A DNA stretch of 20,893 nucleotides. Source: a virus. The stretch is taken from positions 1 to 20,893 of IMG/VR virus record IMGVR_UViG_3300031658_000180. One strand, 5' to 3'. Within the stretch, counting starts at the first letter, position 1. Every line of letters begins with the position of its first letter. The position numbers and the translations under genes are program-made. The notes under the pieces are model-generated. The model saw only the letters and a list, made by a program, of their open reading frames with translations, had not been told where the DNA came from and searched no databases. Shown one piece after another: positions 1-5,827 of this stretch.

Positions 1-978
1 AAAGTAAGGCATGTTACGAAGCTGTCTAAGCTGAGACTTGTTCATCTTGTGACGATGAATTATAAACTCACACTCGTCTACATTAGTAGCTCCGGGGTCA
101 GGATAAAAATCCCAACAACTAACAAATTCAATTCTAGGGACTCTAACCTCTAAAGGGTTATAGCTTCTTTCCCCGTCTTCAGCGGTATCCCACTTGTGAA
201 GTTTCTTGTTAAAGTTAAATGGTCCTTTTACAATCCCTGTGCCAAGCAGAGCAGATTCTAAAAGAGCATTTCTAATTTCGGATGAGCCTTTTGATTCATC
301 AATTTGGTCATGGATTAATTTCTCCATGCGTCTTGCAGCCTTTTGAGCTGGAGACATTTCTAATATTGTAGGTACTGGGCTGAACCCTTCTACTAACTGG
401 TCTGATACTTTATCTTCAAGGCTGTCTTCAAACAAACCATTGCCAAAGGAAGCTCCGGGTCTCAGGACTTTTCCGTCCCCTTCGTATCCTACATCGTAAG
501 GATTGTCTAACGCATTACCGTCTATGTCTCCTTCTCCATCTAAAACTCCACCACCTATTGTACTTTCAATACCGGGTGCACCGTTCTGAGTATCAAGATG
601 AGCACTTGCTAGTTCTCCTTCAGGCACTTTAGTTTCGCTAATACCAATTGGAAACTTACCTGACCCAAATATTACATCTACTAATTGCCCAAAGGCAGCC
701 AGTACTTTTGTTTTTGTAATCTTTACAAAGATACGAGACTTCTCTGAGTCTCTAAACTTAACGGACTTGTTGTAAAGTCCTCTGTAGTTCTCGTAGGCTT
801 TTAACCAACGAGTCTCGTCAGTCTTTCTAGCGTCTTGGGCTTGTTGAAATCTACCTTTGATAATACCAACAAGATTAGTCTGTTGGTCAAACTCTAGATC
901 AAGACTTTTACCAGCTTCACCTTCTACTTCTTCATAGATACTATTAGCGTTTAAAAATGTATTGTCCTTGTCTGCCAT
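1..978 (-). CDS. Portal protein, N-terminal part (runs off window)
   Basis: This frame is open for 326 codons to the window edge, so the C-terminus is missing. The portal forms the dodecameric ring at the capsid vertex through which DNA is packaged and to which the tail attaches. The call rests on position (5 bases after the terminase stop, same strand), on the acidic N-terminus followed by a basic helical stretch with repeated Trp/Tyr (LKAYENYRGLYN), and on the segment WDFYPDPGATN near residues 289-299. I associate that segment, followed by DECEFIIHRH, with portal proteins of marine podoviruses. A Gly/Asp-rich region at about residues 120-185 looks flexible. The ATG at 978 is the only sensible start given the terminase stop. 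No residue is diagnostic on its own, so the call depends on recognition of the family plus synteny. Confidence 0.85.
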   Translation of the reverse strand, partial: MADKDNTFLNANSIYEEVEGEAGKSLDLEFDQQTNLVGIIKGRFQQAQDARKTDETRWLKAYENYRGLYNKSVKFRDSEKSRIFVKITKTKVLAAFGQLVDVIFGSGKFPIGISETKVPEGELASAHLDTQNGAPGIESTIGGGVLDGEGDIDGNALDNPYDVGYEGDGKVLRPGASFGNGLFEDSLEDKVSDQLVEGFSPVPTILEMSPAQKAARRMEKLIHDQIDESKGSSEIRNALLESALLGTGIVKGPFNFNKKLHKWDTAEDGERSYNPLEVRVPRIEFVSCWDFYPDPGATNVDECEFIIHRHKMNKSQLRQLRNMPYF

Positions 979-983
979 AAAAT

Positions 984-2642
984 CTAATATCCAAATGTTG
1001 AATCAGATGGTTGATGGATGTCTCGTTTCAATCCCCTCAGCCTATCGAATGTACTTCTCATTCTTGGTCTACTCATTATCATATAACGCAATGCATCATA
1101 CGCATGATCTGAAGCATGTGTGTCTACATCTTCAGGATTGGTTTTAGATAGCGGTATGCTTTGTAACTCCCTAATTAAATTAGGACAGTTATTAAATATT
1201 TGCAACCTAGGTCTACCGTTCTCTTTAACCTTTAGGAACTCATGTATTTGGATTTTACCTTGGACCCTATTCTTATCAGCGGGTCTAAGCTTGTGTCCTT
1301 GCCGTACTAAGGCTTCTCCAACAGTGGGACCAGTTGTTCCTGTCCTTGCCCATGCTGCTGTGTCTAATACACCAGAGACCGAGTAAGGGTCTTCTAGCTC
1401 CATACTAGTTATTATAGCACCTAATTCCTCTCCTGTCAAGCCTTTTCTGTATAATTCTCGATATATTATCAAAGTTCCATCGTTTTGGTCCATAATACCC
1501 CATAAACAACAGGACTCTGCAGCATAACCATAGTCAACTGCCTTAACTCTTTCCCAATGCATAGGCAGTTCAAAAGGCGTAATGACATGATTAAGTGGGT
1601 CAAACTCTACAAAGGCTGCTCCTTCTGCTACATCCCAGTTGCCTTCAAGCAATTGTCTACGTTGAATTGGAGGTAGAGATTTAAGCATCTGTTCATAAAC
1701 ACCATCCTTTGCAAGGTAGGGATTATCTTCAAGCTTGGCGGGAATAAACTTCCTTGTGAGTCCGTCCATGCCCAGAAAGCTTGTGTTATGTTCTGATGGT
1801 TGTATGTATCTTTTCTTAACCCAGTGCGAACCAACACCACCGGGATTGGCGGTACAGCGAAGGTATGTTTGTATTGTAGGGTCTGTTGTTCTCAGACGAG
1901 AAGCTAAATAGTTCCAAGCAAACTCTGTAGGTAGATGGGTTATTTCATCAAACCCTATCCAACTATAGGCTTGTCCTTGATAGCGATACACATCTGCGTC
2001 TCTTTCTAGGAAACCAAACTCAACCTTAGCACCGCTTGGGAAGTTCCAAAGCTTTTCAACTTCTCTGAACTTAGCACCGGGGAAAGCTTGTGGGTATAGT
2101 TCTCTAGACTTATCAATCATCTCTCTTAGTTCTGGCATAGAACGTCTAAGGATTAAAGCTCTGTGTGCTTTCTTGTGACAGTTACGAAGTGGGTCTACAA
2201 TCATGGCATATGATTTACCACCCCCGGCTGCTCCACCGTACAACACATCTTTCTCACCCGCAGCAAGGAAGTCTGTTTGTGGACCTTCGTTAGCGTGGAA
2301 TAAGACTGTGTGGTTGTCTAAGTTTTCTTTGACAGCTTTAGGGAGGGCGTCAAGCTCACCTTCTGTGATAGGACCTTCTACAGTCTTATCAAGTTTTTGA
2401 ATTGTTTCTTTTTGTTTTTTAAAAGATTGTCGAGCGTTGTTAAGCTTTTGCTCAAGCTTTTCGATGTTACGTTGTTTACGACCTACTGTAGACCGAGCAG
2501 CCTTAATAGCTTTCTCGGTTGTGGTCTGTGGTCTACCGGCTTTCTTCTTAGGTGTTCCGTCTTTCTTTAAGACAAAATTACCTTCATCATTTTGCAAGTA
2601 GAGATGGGGATTCGTTTCCCAGTCTCTCGTTTCGTTTTCCAT
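984..2642 (-). CDS. terL: Terminase large subunit (TerL), 552 aa
   Basis: This is the ATP-driven packaging motor and headful or site-specific nuclease. The Walker A motif GGAAGGGKS is at residues 136-144. The Walker B motif, ending WIGFDE, has D232/E233 as magnesium ligand and catalytic glutamate. A coupling-motif-like TANPGG is near 264-269. The C-terminal RNase H-like nuclease has candidate metal ligands D370 (VKAVDYGY), D427 (GVLDTAAWA) and D512/D516 (SDHAYDAL). The N-terminal 110 residues are unusual: KKKAGRP (about 32-38) resembles an AT-hook, and residues 45-88 are Lys/Glu-rich and predicted coiled coil. The start at 2642 overlaps the upstream gene by 56 bases, which suggests coupled translation; the Shine-Dalgarno signal is weak. 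The family is certain; the role of the N-terminal extension is unknown. Confidence 0.95.
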   Translation of the reverse strand: MENETRDWETNPHLYLQNDEGNFVLKKDGTPKKKAGRPQTTTEKAIKAARSTVGRKQRNIEKLEQKLNNARQSFKKQKETIQKLDKTVEGPITEGELDALPKAVKENLDNHTVLFHANEGPQTDFLAAGEKDVLYGGAAGGGKSYAMIVDPLRNCHKKAHRALILRRSMPELREMIDKSRELYPQAFPGAKFREVEKLWNFPSGAKVEFGFLERDADVYRYQGQAYSWIGFDEITHLPTEFAWNYLASRLRTTDPTIQTYLRCTANPGGVGSHWVKKRYIQPSEHNTSFLGMDGLTRKFIPAKLEDNPYLAKDGVYEQMLKSLPPIQRRQLLEGNWDVAEGAAFVEFDPLNHVITPFELPMHWERVKAVDYGYAAESCCLWGIMDQNDGTLIIYRELYRKGLTGEELGAIITSMELEDPYSVSGVLDTAAWARTGTTGPTVGEALVRQGHKLRPADKNRVQGKIQIHEFLKVKENGRPRLQIFNNCPNLIRELQSIPLSKTNPEDVDTHASDHAYDALRYMIMSRPRMRSTFDRLRGLKRDIHQPSDSTFGY

Positions 2643-2883
2643 ATTTTTTATCTACGTGTTTCTTTAGACCGGGCGTTGATATTCTTCTATCTGTTTTGTA
2701 CTCTAACCAATCACATGCCGCCTGAAGGGATACTTCTTCGTTGACGATCATGTTCTCAGCAACCTGTAAAGCATTTAGTTCCTCTTCTAAAGGTCTAAGA
2801 AACCCTGTCACCTCATCAAACTCATACCCGAATGGTATGGTAGAGGTGGTTCGTTTAATGTATCCTTCTGGAACTAACCTCAT
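2587..2883 (-). CDS. Unknown 98-aa helical protein before terL
   Basis: I do not firmly recognise this protein. It is mostly charged helix. The sequence IPFGYEFDEVTGFLRPLEEE, followed by helices, a Trp-Leu (DWLEYKT) and RRISTPGLKK, resembles the hinge and DNA-binding 'Recombinase' region of large serine recombinases. There is no catalytic domain, so any such relation would be a small stand-alone DNA-binding module. Next to terL, it could help the terminase recognise DNA, but a better terS candidate lies at 3662-4087. The ATG at 2883 lies 1 base past the stop of the 45-codon gene upstream and has no clear Shine-Dalgarno, so translational coupling is likely. Its 3' end overlaps terL by 56 bases. 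Confidence 0.75.
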   Translation of the reverse strand: MRLVPEGYIKRTTSTIPFGYEFDEVTGFLRPLEEELNALQVAENMIVNEEVSLQAACDWLEYKTDRRISTPGLKKHVDKKYGKRNERLGNESPSLLAK

Positions 2884-2884
2884 T

Positions 2885-3022
2885 TTAGAATATCCAGATT
2901 AAAATAAGTGTTGTTATAACACCACAGCCAAAACAACACCCCCACAACTGCAGGTCTGTTAGGTTGTAAAGATAAGTAATGTTATTTACTCTTTTTTCTA
3001 GTTGGTTTTTTAGCCACTGCAT
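2885..3022 (-). CDS. 45-aa single-span membrane protein
   Basis: This short gene lies mostly out of frame within the 3' end of the basic-protein gene (2982-3149). It begins at an ATG preceded by GAGGAA at 6-base spacing, which is one of the better ribosome sites in this block. The product starts MQWLKNQLEKRVNN, an amphipathic charged N-terminus, and ends in a strongly hydrophobic segment (about residues 26-45) that includes WGCCFGCG and then a run of Ile, Leu, Val and Thr. This predicts a C-terminal transmembrane helix with three cysteines near the membrane face. The stop abuts the next gene's start (1-base gap), giving a tight translational chain. It could be a holin, a spanin-like component or another lysis accessory, but nothing in the sequence proves this. 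Confidence 0.65.
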   Translation of the reverse strand: MQWLKNQLEKRVNNITYLYNLTDLQLWGCCFGCGVITTLILIWIF

Positions 3023-3149
3023 TTGATTTCCTCGTTATAACTCGTTTAGGAGTTGGTTTTGTTTTAGTTTTGACAGGGGTTAAAGTTTTCTTAAAAAGCT
3101 TTCTGTAAGCCTTTGCTACTTTATCCATCCATGTGTTAATTCCGTACAT
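2982..3149 (-). CDS. 55-aa very basic protein
   Basis: This small protein is unrecognised. I place the start at 3149 (MYGINTWMDKVAKAYRKLF) because it follows the previous gene's stop by one base and has GGAGGA 11-12 bases upstream; an in-frame start farther upstream (3254) would lie inside the neighbouring gene. The N-terminal 20 residues could form an amphipathic helix. The remainder is dominated by Lys, Arg, Thr and Pro (KTKTKPTPKR, ending RKKSK), a disordered polycation that could bind nucleic acid. Its last 41 bases are shared with the out-of-frame 45-codon membrane gene. It sits in the late, packaging-proximal block, so a capsid- or DNA-associated role is possible but inferred. Confidence 0.7.
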   Translation of the reverse strand: MYGINTWMDKVAKAYRKLFKKTLTPVKTKTKPTPKRVITRKSNAVAKKPTRKKSK

Positions 3150-3150
3150 A

Positions 3151-3333
3151 CTATTTAGTATCCTCCTTTTTTTTATCGCCAAAGATTCTTTCCCAGTTGT
3201 CTCTATAATCATCTGTATAGAATCCGGGTCTAGGATTGGCTCCTTTACTACCATGGGTTTTCTTATAAACAGGAGACTTAAACATCATAGGTTTCTCGTC
3301 ACTGCCTAGCTGTTGTCCTTTGCCTTTACTCAA
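3151..3333 (-). CDS. 60-aa hypothetical protein, TTG start
   Basis: This protein is unrecognised. It begins at a TTG (3333-3331) that overlaps the upstream TGA stop in a TTGA arrangement, with GAGGAGAAG about 11 bases before it. The product is Lys/Gly/Asp-rich, with MSKGKGQQLG at the N-terminus and PGFYTDDYRDNWERIFGDKK toward the C-terminus. It looks soluble and has no cysteine or hydrophobic segment. An ATG exists at about codon 16 (MMFKSP), but the N-terminal residues look natural and the stop-start overlap favours the TTG. It is one of a chain of overlapping short genes between the small and large terminase genes. Confidence 0.7.
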   Translation of the reverse strand: MSKGKGQQLGSDEKPMMFKSPVYKKTHGSKGANPRPGFYTDDYRDNWERIFGDKKKEDTK

Positions 3334-3536
3334 TGTACTATCTTCTCCTCATTTATTCCTACCGTGTTCATGTGTTCGCCATCACTATCATCAATATAAA
3401 TACTGTCTAACACCCCCACAACAACCAAACCATTGTGAGTTGCTGCTTGTTCCGCTCTCTCGACTGTTGAAGCAATAATATTAGGTCCTGCAAATGTTGT
3501 GCCATATGCGTCTATCTCAGTTAAGAATATTTTCAT
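3330..3536 (-). CDS. 68-aa hypothetical protein
   Basis: This protein is unrecognised. I choose the ATG at 3536 (MKIFLTEIDAYG) because it follows the preceding short gene's TAA by one base, and the residues upstream of it in this frame (from a GTG at 3617) overlap that gene and look non-native. The product has alternating strand-like and helical segments: KIFLTEID, an alanine-rich helix ERAEQAATHNG, a hydrophobic strand LVVVGVLDSIYI, and an acidic DDSDGEH. This suggests a small soluble alpha/beta fold. It ends by overlapping the next gene's TTG start. The ribosome site (GGGAAC) is weak, so coupling is likely. Confidence 0.7.
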   Translation of the reverse strand: MKIFLTEIDAYGTTFAGPNIIASTVERAEQAATHNGLVVVGVLDSIYIDDSDGEHMNTVGINEEKIVH

Positions 3537-3537
3537 A

Positions 3538-3660
3538 TTATGTTCCCGTAGATGTTGATGTTCCTGTAGAAGTATTTCCATGTACAGTAGTCCAAACCTC
3601 TCCAGTAGGAGCTTCACAAGGAATATAGTTTAAAACTATCAATAGTATTAATAACTCCAT
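3538..3660 (-). CDS. 40-aa protein with hydrophobic N-terminus and Thr/Ser tail
   Basis: This very short frame begins with the ATG at 3660, one base after the terS stop, with GAAGAG inside the terS end as a plausible ribosome site. The product opens with a hydrophobic stretch (MELLILLIVLNYIPC), which is signal-peptide- or anchor-like although it lacks positive charge, and ends with a low-complexity tail of Thr, Ser and Gly (NTSTGTSTSTGT). It fills the otherwise unexplained gap between terS and the 68-aa gene with stop-start junctions of one base on both sides, which supports it being real. Function is unknown; membrane or periplasmic exposure is the only suggestion the sequence makes. Confidence 0.55.
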   Translation of the reverse strand: MELLILLIVLNYIPCEAPTGEVWTTVHGNTSTGTSTSTGT

Positions 3661-3661
3661 A

Positions 3662-4087
3662 TTAAGATAGCTCTTCGTAGTCTGCATCTTCTGCTACTAT
3701 ATCAATCGCCTTCTTCTCTGGGAGAATAAATATACCCCCTCCGGCACTGTGATTGACTTCCATCCTCTCTGTCTTAGCAACCCCTACTCTATCTAGGATG
3801 GTCTGTGCTGCTTGTAGCTTATAGTTAGCTTGAGAGATAGGCTTATCTGATCTCATCACCTCTATAATCTTAAAGGCTGCTAAAGGAGCTTCCCTTGCAA
3901 GAACATTTGAGGCTAAATCGACTACTTCTTCCTTTAAGGATTGTAATACTTGATAGTGATTGCCAGAGTATCCTGCAAGTTCCGCTGACTTTTTAAAGTC
4001 TCCTTGTGTTTCCACGAGGTGACCTAAGAATGATTCTTGTTTCTCTGTGAGAGTTCGATCTTTCTTCTCAGTTAGGTAGTTGCTCAT
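3662..4087 (-). CDS. terS: Terminase small subunit-like (TerS), 141 aa
   Basis: This is probably the DNA-recognition subunit of the terminase. Residues 15-50 (LTEKQESFLGHLVETQGDFKKSAELAGY) have the pattern of the helix-turn-helix of phage small terminases, in which a 'TEKQ..F' opener is followed by a helix pair that docks DNA. The middle (about 60-110) is long helix containing AREAPLAAFKIIEVM and ILDRVGVAKTER, typical of the oligomerisation core. The C-terminus is acidic (ending AEDADYEELS), as expected for a TerL-interacting tail. It is the first gene of the leftward block, beginning where I predict the transcript to start, so it may be translated from a leaderless mRNA. The fold assignment is good; the exact family is inferred. 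Confidence 0.7.
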   Translation of the reverse strand: MSNYLTEKKDRTLTEKQESFLGHLVETQGDFKKSAELAGYSGNHYQVLQSLKEEVVDLASNVLAREAPLAAFKIIEVMRSDKPISQANYKLQAAQTILDRVGVAKTERMEVNHSAGGGIFILPEKKAIDIVAEDADYEELS

Positions 4088-4093
4088 GTACCT

Positions 4094-4122
4094 ATTATAG
4101 TGTTACTTCTAGAATTTGTCAA
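4094..4122 (-). promoter_or_regulatory. Strong sigma70 promoter for the packaging block
   Basis: On the minus strand, TTGACA (4122-4117) and TATAAT (4099-4094) are separated by 17 bases, a perfect consensus in all 12 positions. The predicted start of transcription falls at about 4087, which is the A of the terS ATG. The palindrome TTCTAGAA (4107-4114) lies between the two hexamers and could be an operator for holding this presumably late block off early in infection. The same palindrome recurs at 4469-4476. Confidence 0.8.
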
Positions 4123-4159
4123 GCTTTTGTAACCTTTTTAAATTAATTTCATAAAAGAC

Positions 4160-4188
4160 TTGACAAAAGTGAAAATAATGTGTACAAT
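4160..4188 (+). promoter_or_regulatory. Strong sigma70 promoter toward the early region
   Basis: TTGACA (4160-4165) and TACAAT (4183-4188) are 17 bases apart. The promoter lies back to back with the minus-strand promoter; the two -35 boxes are 37 bases apart. The first plus-strand gene starts at 4811, so this promoter would produce a leader of about 615 bases running through all the palindromes and the DnaA boxes. That fits either an origin-activating transcript or a regulatory leader. Confidence 0.75.
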
Positions 4189-4228
4189 AGAATTGTAAGG
4201 TTCCCCCGGTTATAGATACAATATAACC
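4183..4228. repeat. Two inverted repeats overlapping and following the rightward promoter
   Basis: TACAAT-AGA-ATTGTA (4183-4197) is a perfect 6-bp inverted repeat whose left arm is the -10 hexamer. GGTTATA-(7)-TATAACC (4208-4228) is a perfect 7-bp inverted repeat just past the start of transcription. Both are well placed to be repressor operators. No repressor gene is identified in the window. Confidence 0.6.
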
Positions 4229-4361
4229 CCCCATTATCCCCCATTAAAGTTATCCTATTTAGCATATCATATGTTATAAAACTTTGTAAAGTTAGGGAGC
4301 TGGTTAATGTTCTAAATCTCCTAGAAATGTGTAACATCTATATATATGGGGGGTGGGGGGT
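4226..4361. repeat. C-tract / G-tract long-range inverted repeat
   Basis: The left arm 4226-4244 (ACCCCCCA, ttat, CCCCCAT) can pair with the right arm 4346-4361 (ATGGGGGG, T, GGGGGGT), leaving a 4-base bulge and enclosing about 100 bases. The right arm alone has two runs of six G and could also form G-quadruplex-like structure. Such G/C tracts are rare in this AT-rich sequence. Confidence 0.5.
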
Positions 4362-4393
4362 ATGGTGCTCCTGCCCTCCCCATAAGCAACTGA

Positions 4394-4511
4394 TGTCCCG
4401 TTTAAACACATTACTCTATAACTTCATAACGGGACAATTGTCTCCCTTATTAAAGTAGTTCTATAACGTTCTAGAATTGAATCTCCGTTTTGAAGTTATA
4501 GCATGATGCTA
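4394..4511. repeat. Cluster of palindromes in the non-coding hub
   Basis: Four symmetric elements lie here: TGTCCCGTT (4394-4402) pairs perfectly with AACGGGACA (4428-4436); GACAATTGTC (4433-4442) is a perfect palindrome; the 18-bp element 4459-4476 centred on AACGTT is symmetric in 16 of 18 positions and contains TTCTAGAA; and TAGCATGATGCTA (4499-4511) is a perfect 6+1+6 inverted repeat. A GTTTAAAC site overlaps the first (4400-4407). Together they suggest several DNA-binding sites. No coding frame is credible from 4088 to 4810. Confidence 0.55.
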
Positions 4512-4682
4512 GTTTATGCGTGTAGAAATGAAGCGTATTAAAGTTATATTTATAATTTATCACTCTGTAACGGCTTTATTACTTGAACTACCCTTAGAAC
4601 ACTCTCACCGCTTCACTACTGCATTCTCTAACATTCCCTAGCCTTAGTACCTCTTTTTCCTTAGCTCGATTCTAGCATATAG

Positions 4683-4724
4683 TTATCCACAGGTTATGCA
4701 CAGGTAAATATAATTAAAATAAAT
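4683..4724 (+). other. Candidate replication origin: two DnaA boxes and an AT-rich tract
   Basis: TTATCCACA (4683-4691) is the strict consensus DnaA box. TTATGCACA (4694-4702) matches TTATNCACA in direct orientation exactly 11 bases later, so both lie on the same face of the helix. They are followed at once by an almost pure AT stretch (4704-4724) suitable for unwinding. The position, in the non-coding hub between divergent gene blocks, is typical of an origin. Whether host DnaA really acts here is inferred. Confidence 0.55.
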
Positions 4725-4810
4725 GGGTGATTCGCTTGTGTATTCTGAAAATGAGAGTAAGATTATCATATTAACAACCCGCCTATGCGGACAACCTAAA
4801 AGGTGAAAAT

Positions 4811-5440
4811 ATGAAGAATGAGAATAACAACAAAATCGCTGAAGTTTGGTTAGACAAATTATCAGCCCGTTTAAACCCTCTCTTTAAAGAGTCAGGTAAT
4901 ATAATTCCTGAAGATGTTAAGTTGCATTGTGGCTGGACTTCAAAGGGTTCAGGAAGAGCATCGGCAAAGCATCAGGTACTGGGTGAATGTTTCAGCCGTT
5001 CTTGCAGTGCCAAGGGCGTAAATGAAATCTTTATCTCACCCGTTAGAGCTGATTCGCTAAGGGTGGCTGATGTGTTAGTACATGAGCTATGTCACGCCAT
5101 TGACGATTGTCAGGACGGGCACGGTTCAAAGTTCAGAAGCATTGCAACGGGTGTTGGGCTTACTGGTAAAATGACTGCAACAGTGGCGAGTCCTGAACTA
5201 GAAGAGAAACTCAAAGCCATCATTGCGGACATTGGAGAGTATCCACAAAGCGAGCTTAAAGCACCTGAGAAAAAGCAATCAACGAGAATGCTCAAGATGA
5301 TTTGTGAAAATGAATGCGGGGCTAGTTGCTACCAATCAGCCAAGCAGTCAGAAGAGAACCCTATGTTATGCTCTAACTGTTCAGAGCTACAAGAAGACGA
5401 GCTAGGGTACACAGTGCAAACCTACATGGTGCAAGCATAA
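4811..5440 (+). CDS. SprT-like zinc metalloprotease, 209 aa
   Basis: This is the first gene of the rightward block and by far its largest early product. The zinc-binding motif HELCH is at residues 91-95 (VLVHELCHAIDD), with the third ligand most likely H104 in DGHGSKF. That arrangement is characteristic of SprT/SPRTN-type proteases, which act on DNA-bound proteins. The C-terminal part has five cysteines (C165, C169, C173, C187, C190) that may form a zinc ribbon, as in several SprT proteins. Start: ATG 4811 with AAGGTG about 6 bases upstream. One GTTTAAAC site lies in codons 20-22. In phage, such a protease might strip host proteins from DNA, but that role is inferred. A GGGGTG/CACCCC hairpin with a GTTTAAAC loop follows the stop (about 5453-5470). 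Confidence 0.85.
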   Translation: MKNENNNKIAEVWLDKLSARLNPLFKESGNIIPEDVKLHCGWTSKGSGRASAKHQVLGECFSRSCSAKGVNEIFISPVRADSLRVADVLVHELCHAIDDCQDGHGSKFRSIATGVGLTGKMTATVASPELEEKLKAIIADIGEYPQSELKAPEKKQSTRMLKMICENECGASCYQSAKQSEENPMLCSNCSELQEDELGYTVQTYMVQA

Positions 5441-5491
5441 CAACAATTAACGGGGTGTTTAAACGCACCCCACAACTGGAGGATTAAGATA

Positions 5492-5560
5492 ATGGAAACT
5501 TTAACAGATACACTATCAGACTTAGATATATTTGACGGGGAAGAGATAGAGCTAGGATAA
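5492..5560 (+). CDS. 22-aa acidic microprotein
   Basis: This mini-gene starts at ATG 5492 behind a strong ribosome site (GGAGG, about 11 bases upstream) and reads METLTDTLSD then LDIFDGEEIELG. It is strongly acidic and has no basic residue. It sits alone between the SprT-like gene and a hairpin leader. The good ribosome site and the clean amino-acid pattern support translation. A leader-peptide role for the hairpin at 5570-5604, ten bases after the stop, is another reading. Confidence 0.45.
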   Translation: METLTDTLSDLDIFDGEEIELG

Positions 5561-5569
5561 GACAGCTCA

Positions 5570-5604
5570 CCAGTAACAAGCTCCTTAATTGGGGCTTCTA
5601 CTGG
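5570..5604 (+). promoter_or_regulatory. Hairpin leader A with TTAATT loop
   Basis: CCAGTA pairs with TACTGG (outer stem), and AAGCTCC pairs with GGGGCTT (inner stem, one G-U) around the loop TTAATT. It is followed by a segment ending ACCTTTAGGAGGTTA that supplies the ribosome site of the next gene. A related hairpin and the identical ribosome-site segment occur at 6148-6216. No U-run follows, so this is not a standard terminator. Confidence 0.5.
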
Positions 5605-5638
5605 TAGAAACTATAACAAACCTTTAGGAGGTTACAAA

Positions 5639-5827
5639 ATGAGTAGAAAAGATTATATAAAAATAGCTGAGTTGATTAGCCATATAGCAGATACTAAAAC
5701 AATGGCAGTTGATGGCGGTACTTTAGTTGTAAAGCTAGCCATTCTTTTCAGAGAAGACAACCCTAAGTTTAACAGGGATAAATTCTTTGAGGCTTGTATG
5801 GTAAACGTTGAAGAGGTCACACAATGA
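5639..5827 (+). CDS. 62-aa hypothetical early protein
   Basis: This protein is unrecognised. The ATG at 5639 follows AGGAGG at 8-9 bases, one of the strongest ribosome sites in the window. The product starts MSRKDYIKIAELISHIADTK and is predicted helical throughout, with a central hydrophobic helix segment GGTLVVKLAILF and an acidic end (VEEVTQ). It ends in an ATGA overlap with the next gene, so the two are translationally coupled and probably act together. Small helical early proteins like this are often inhibitors of host functions in lytic phages; nothing here identifies a target. Confidence 0.8.
   Translation: MSRKDYIKIAELISHIADTKTMAVDGGTLVVKLAILFREDNPKFNRDKFFEACMVNVEEVTQ

Noticed and set aside
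4149-4337. Minus-strand open frame of 62 codons in the non-coding hub
   Set aside because: It overlaps the rightward promoter and several palindromes, has no ribosome site and has a low-complexity C-terminus; it is chance.
5453-5470. GGGGTG/CACCCC hairpin after the SprT-like gene as an intrinsic terminator
   Set aside because: No U-run follows, and a well-formed ribosome site and mini-gene lie just downstream; it may still be a minor structure around a GTTTAAAC site.
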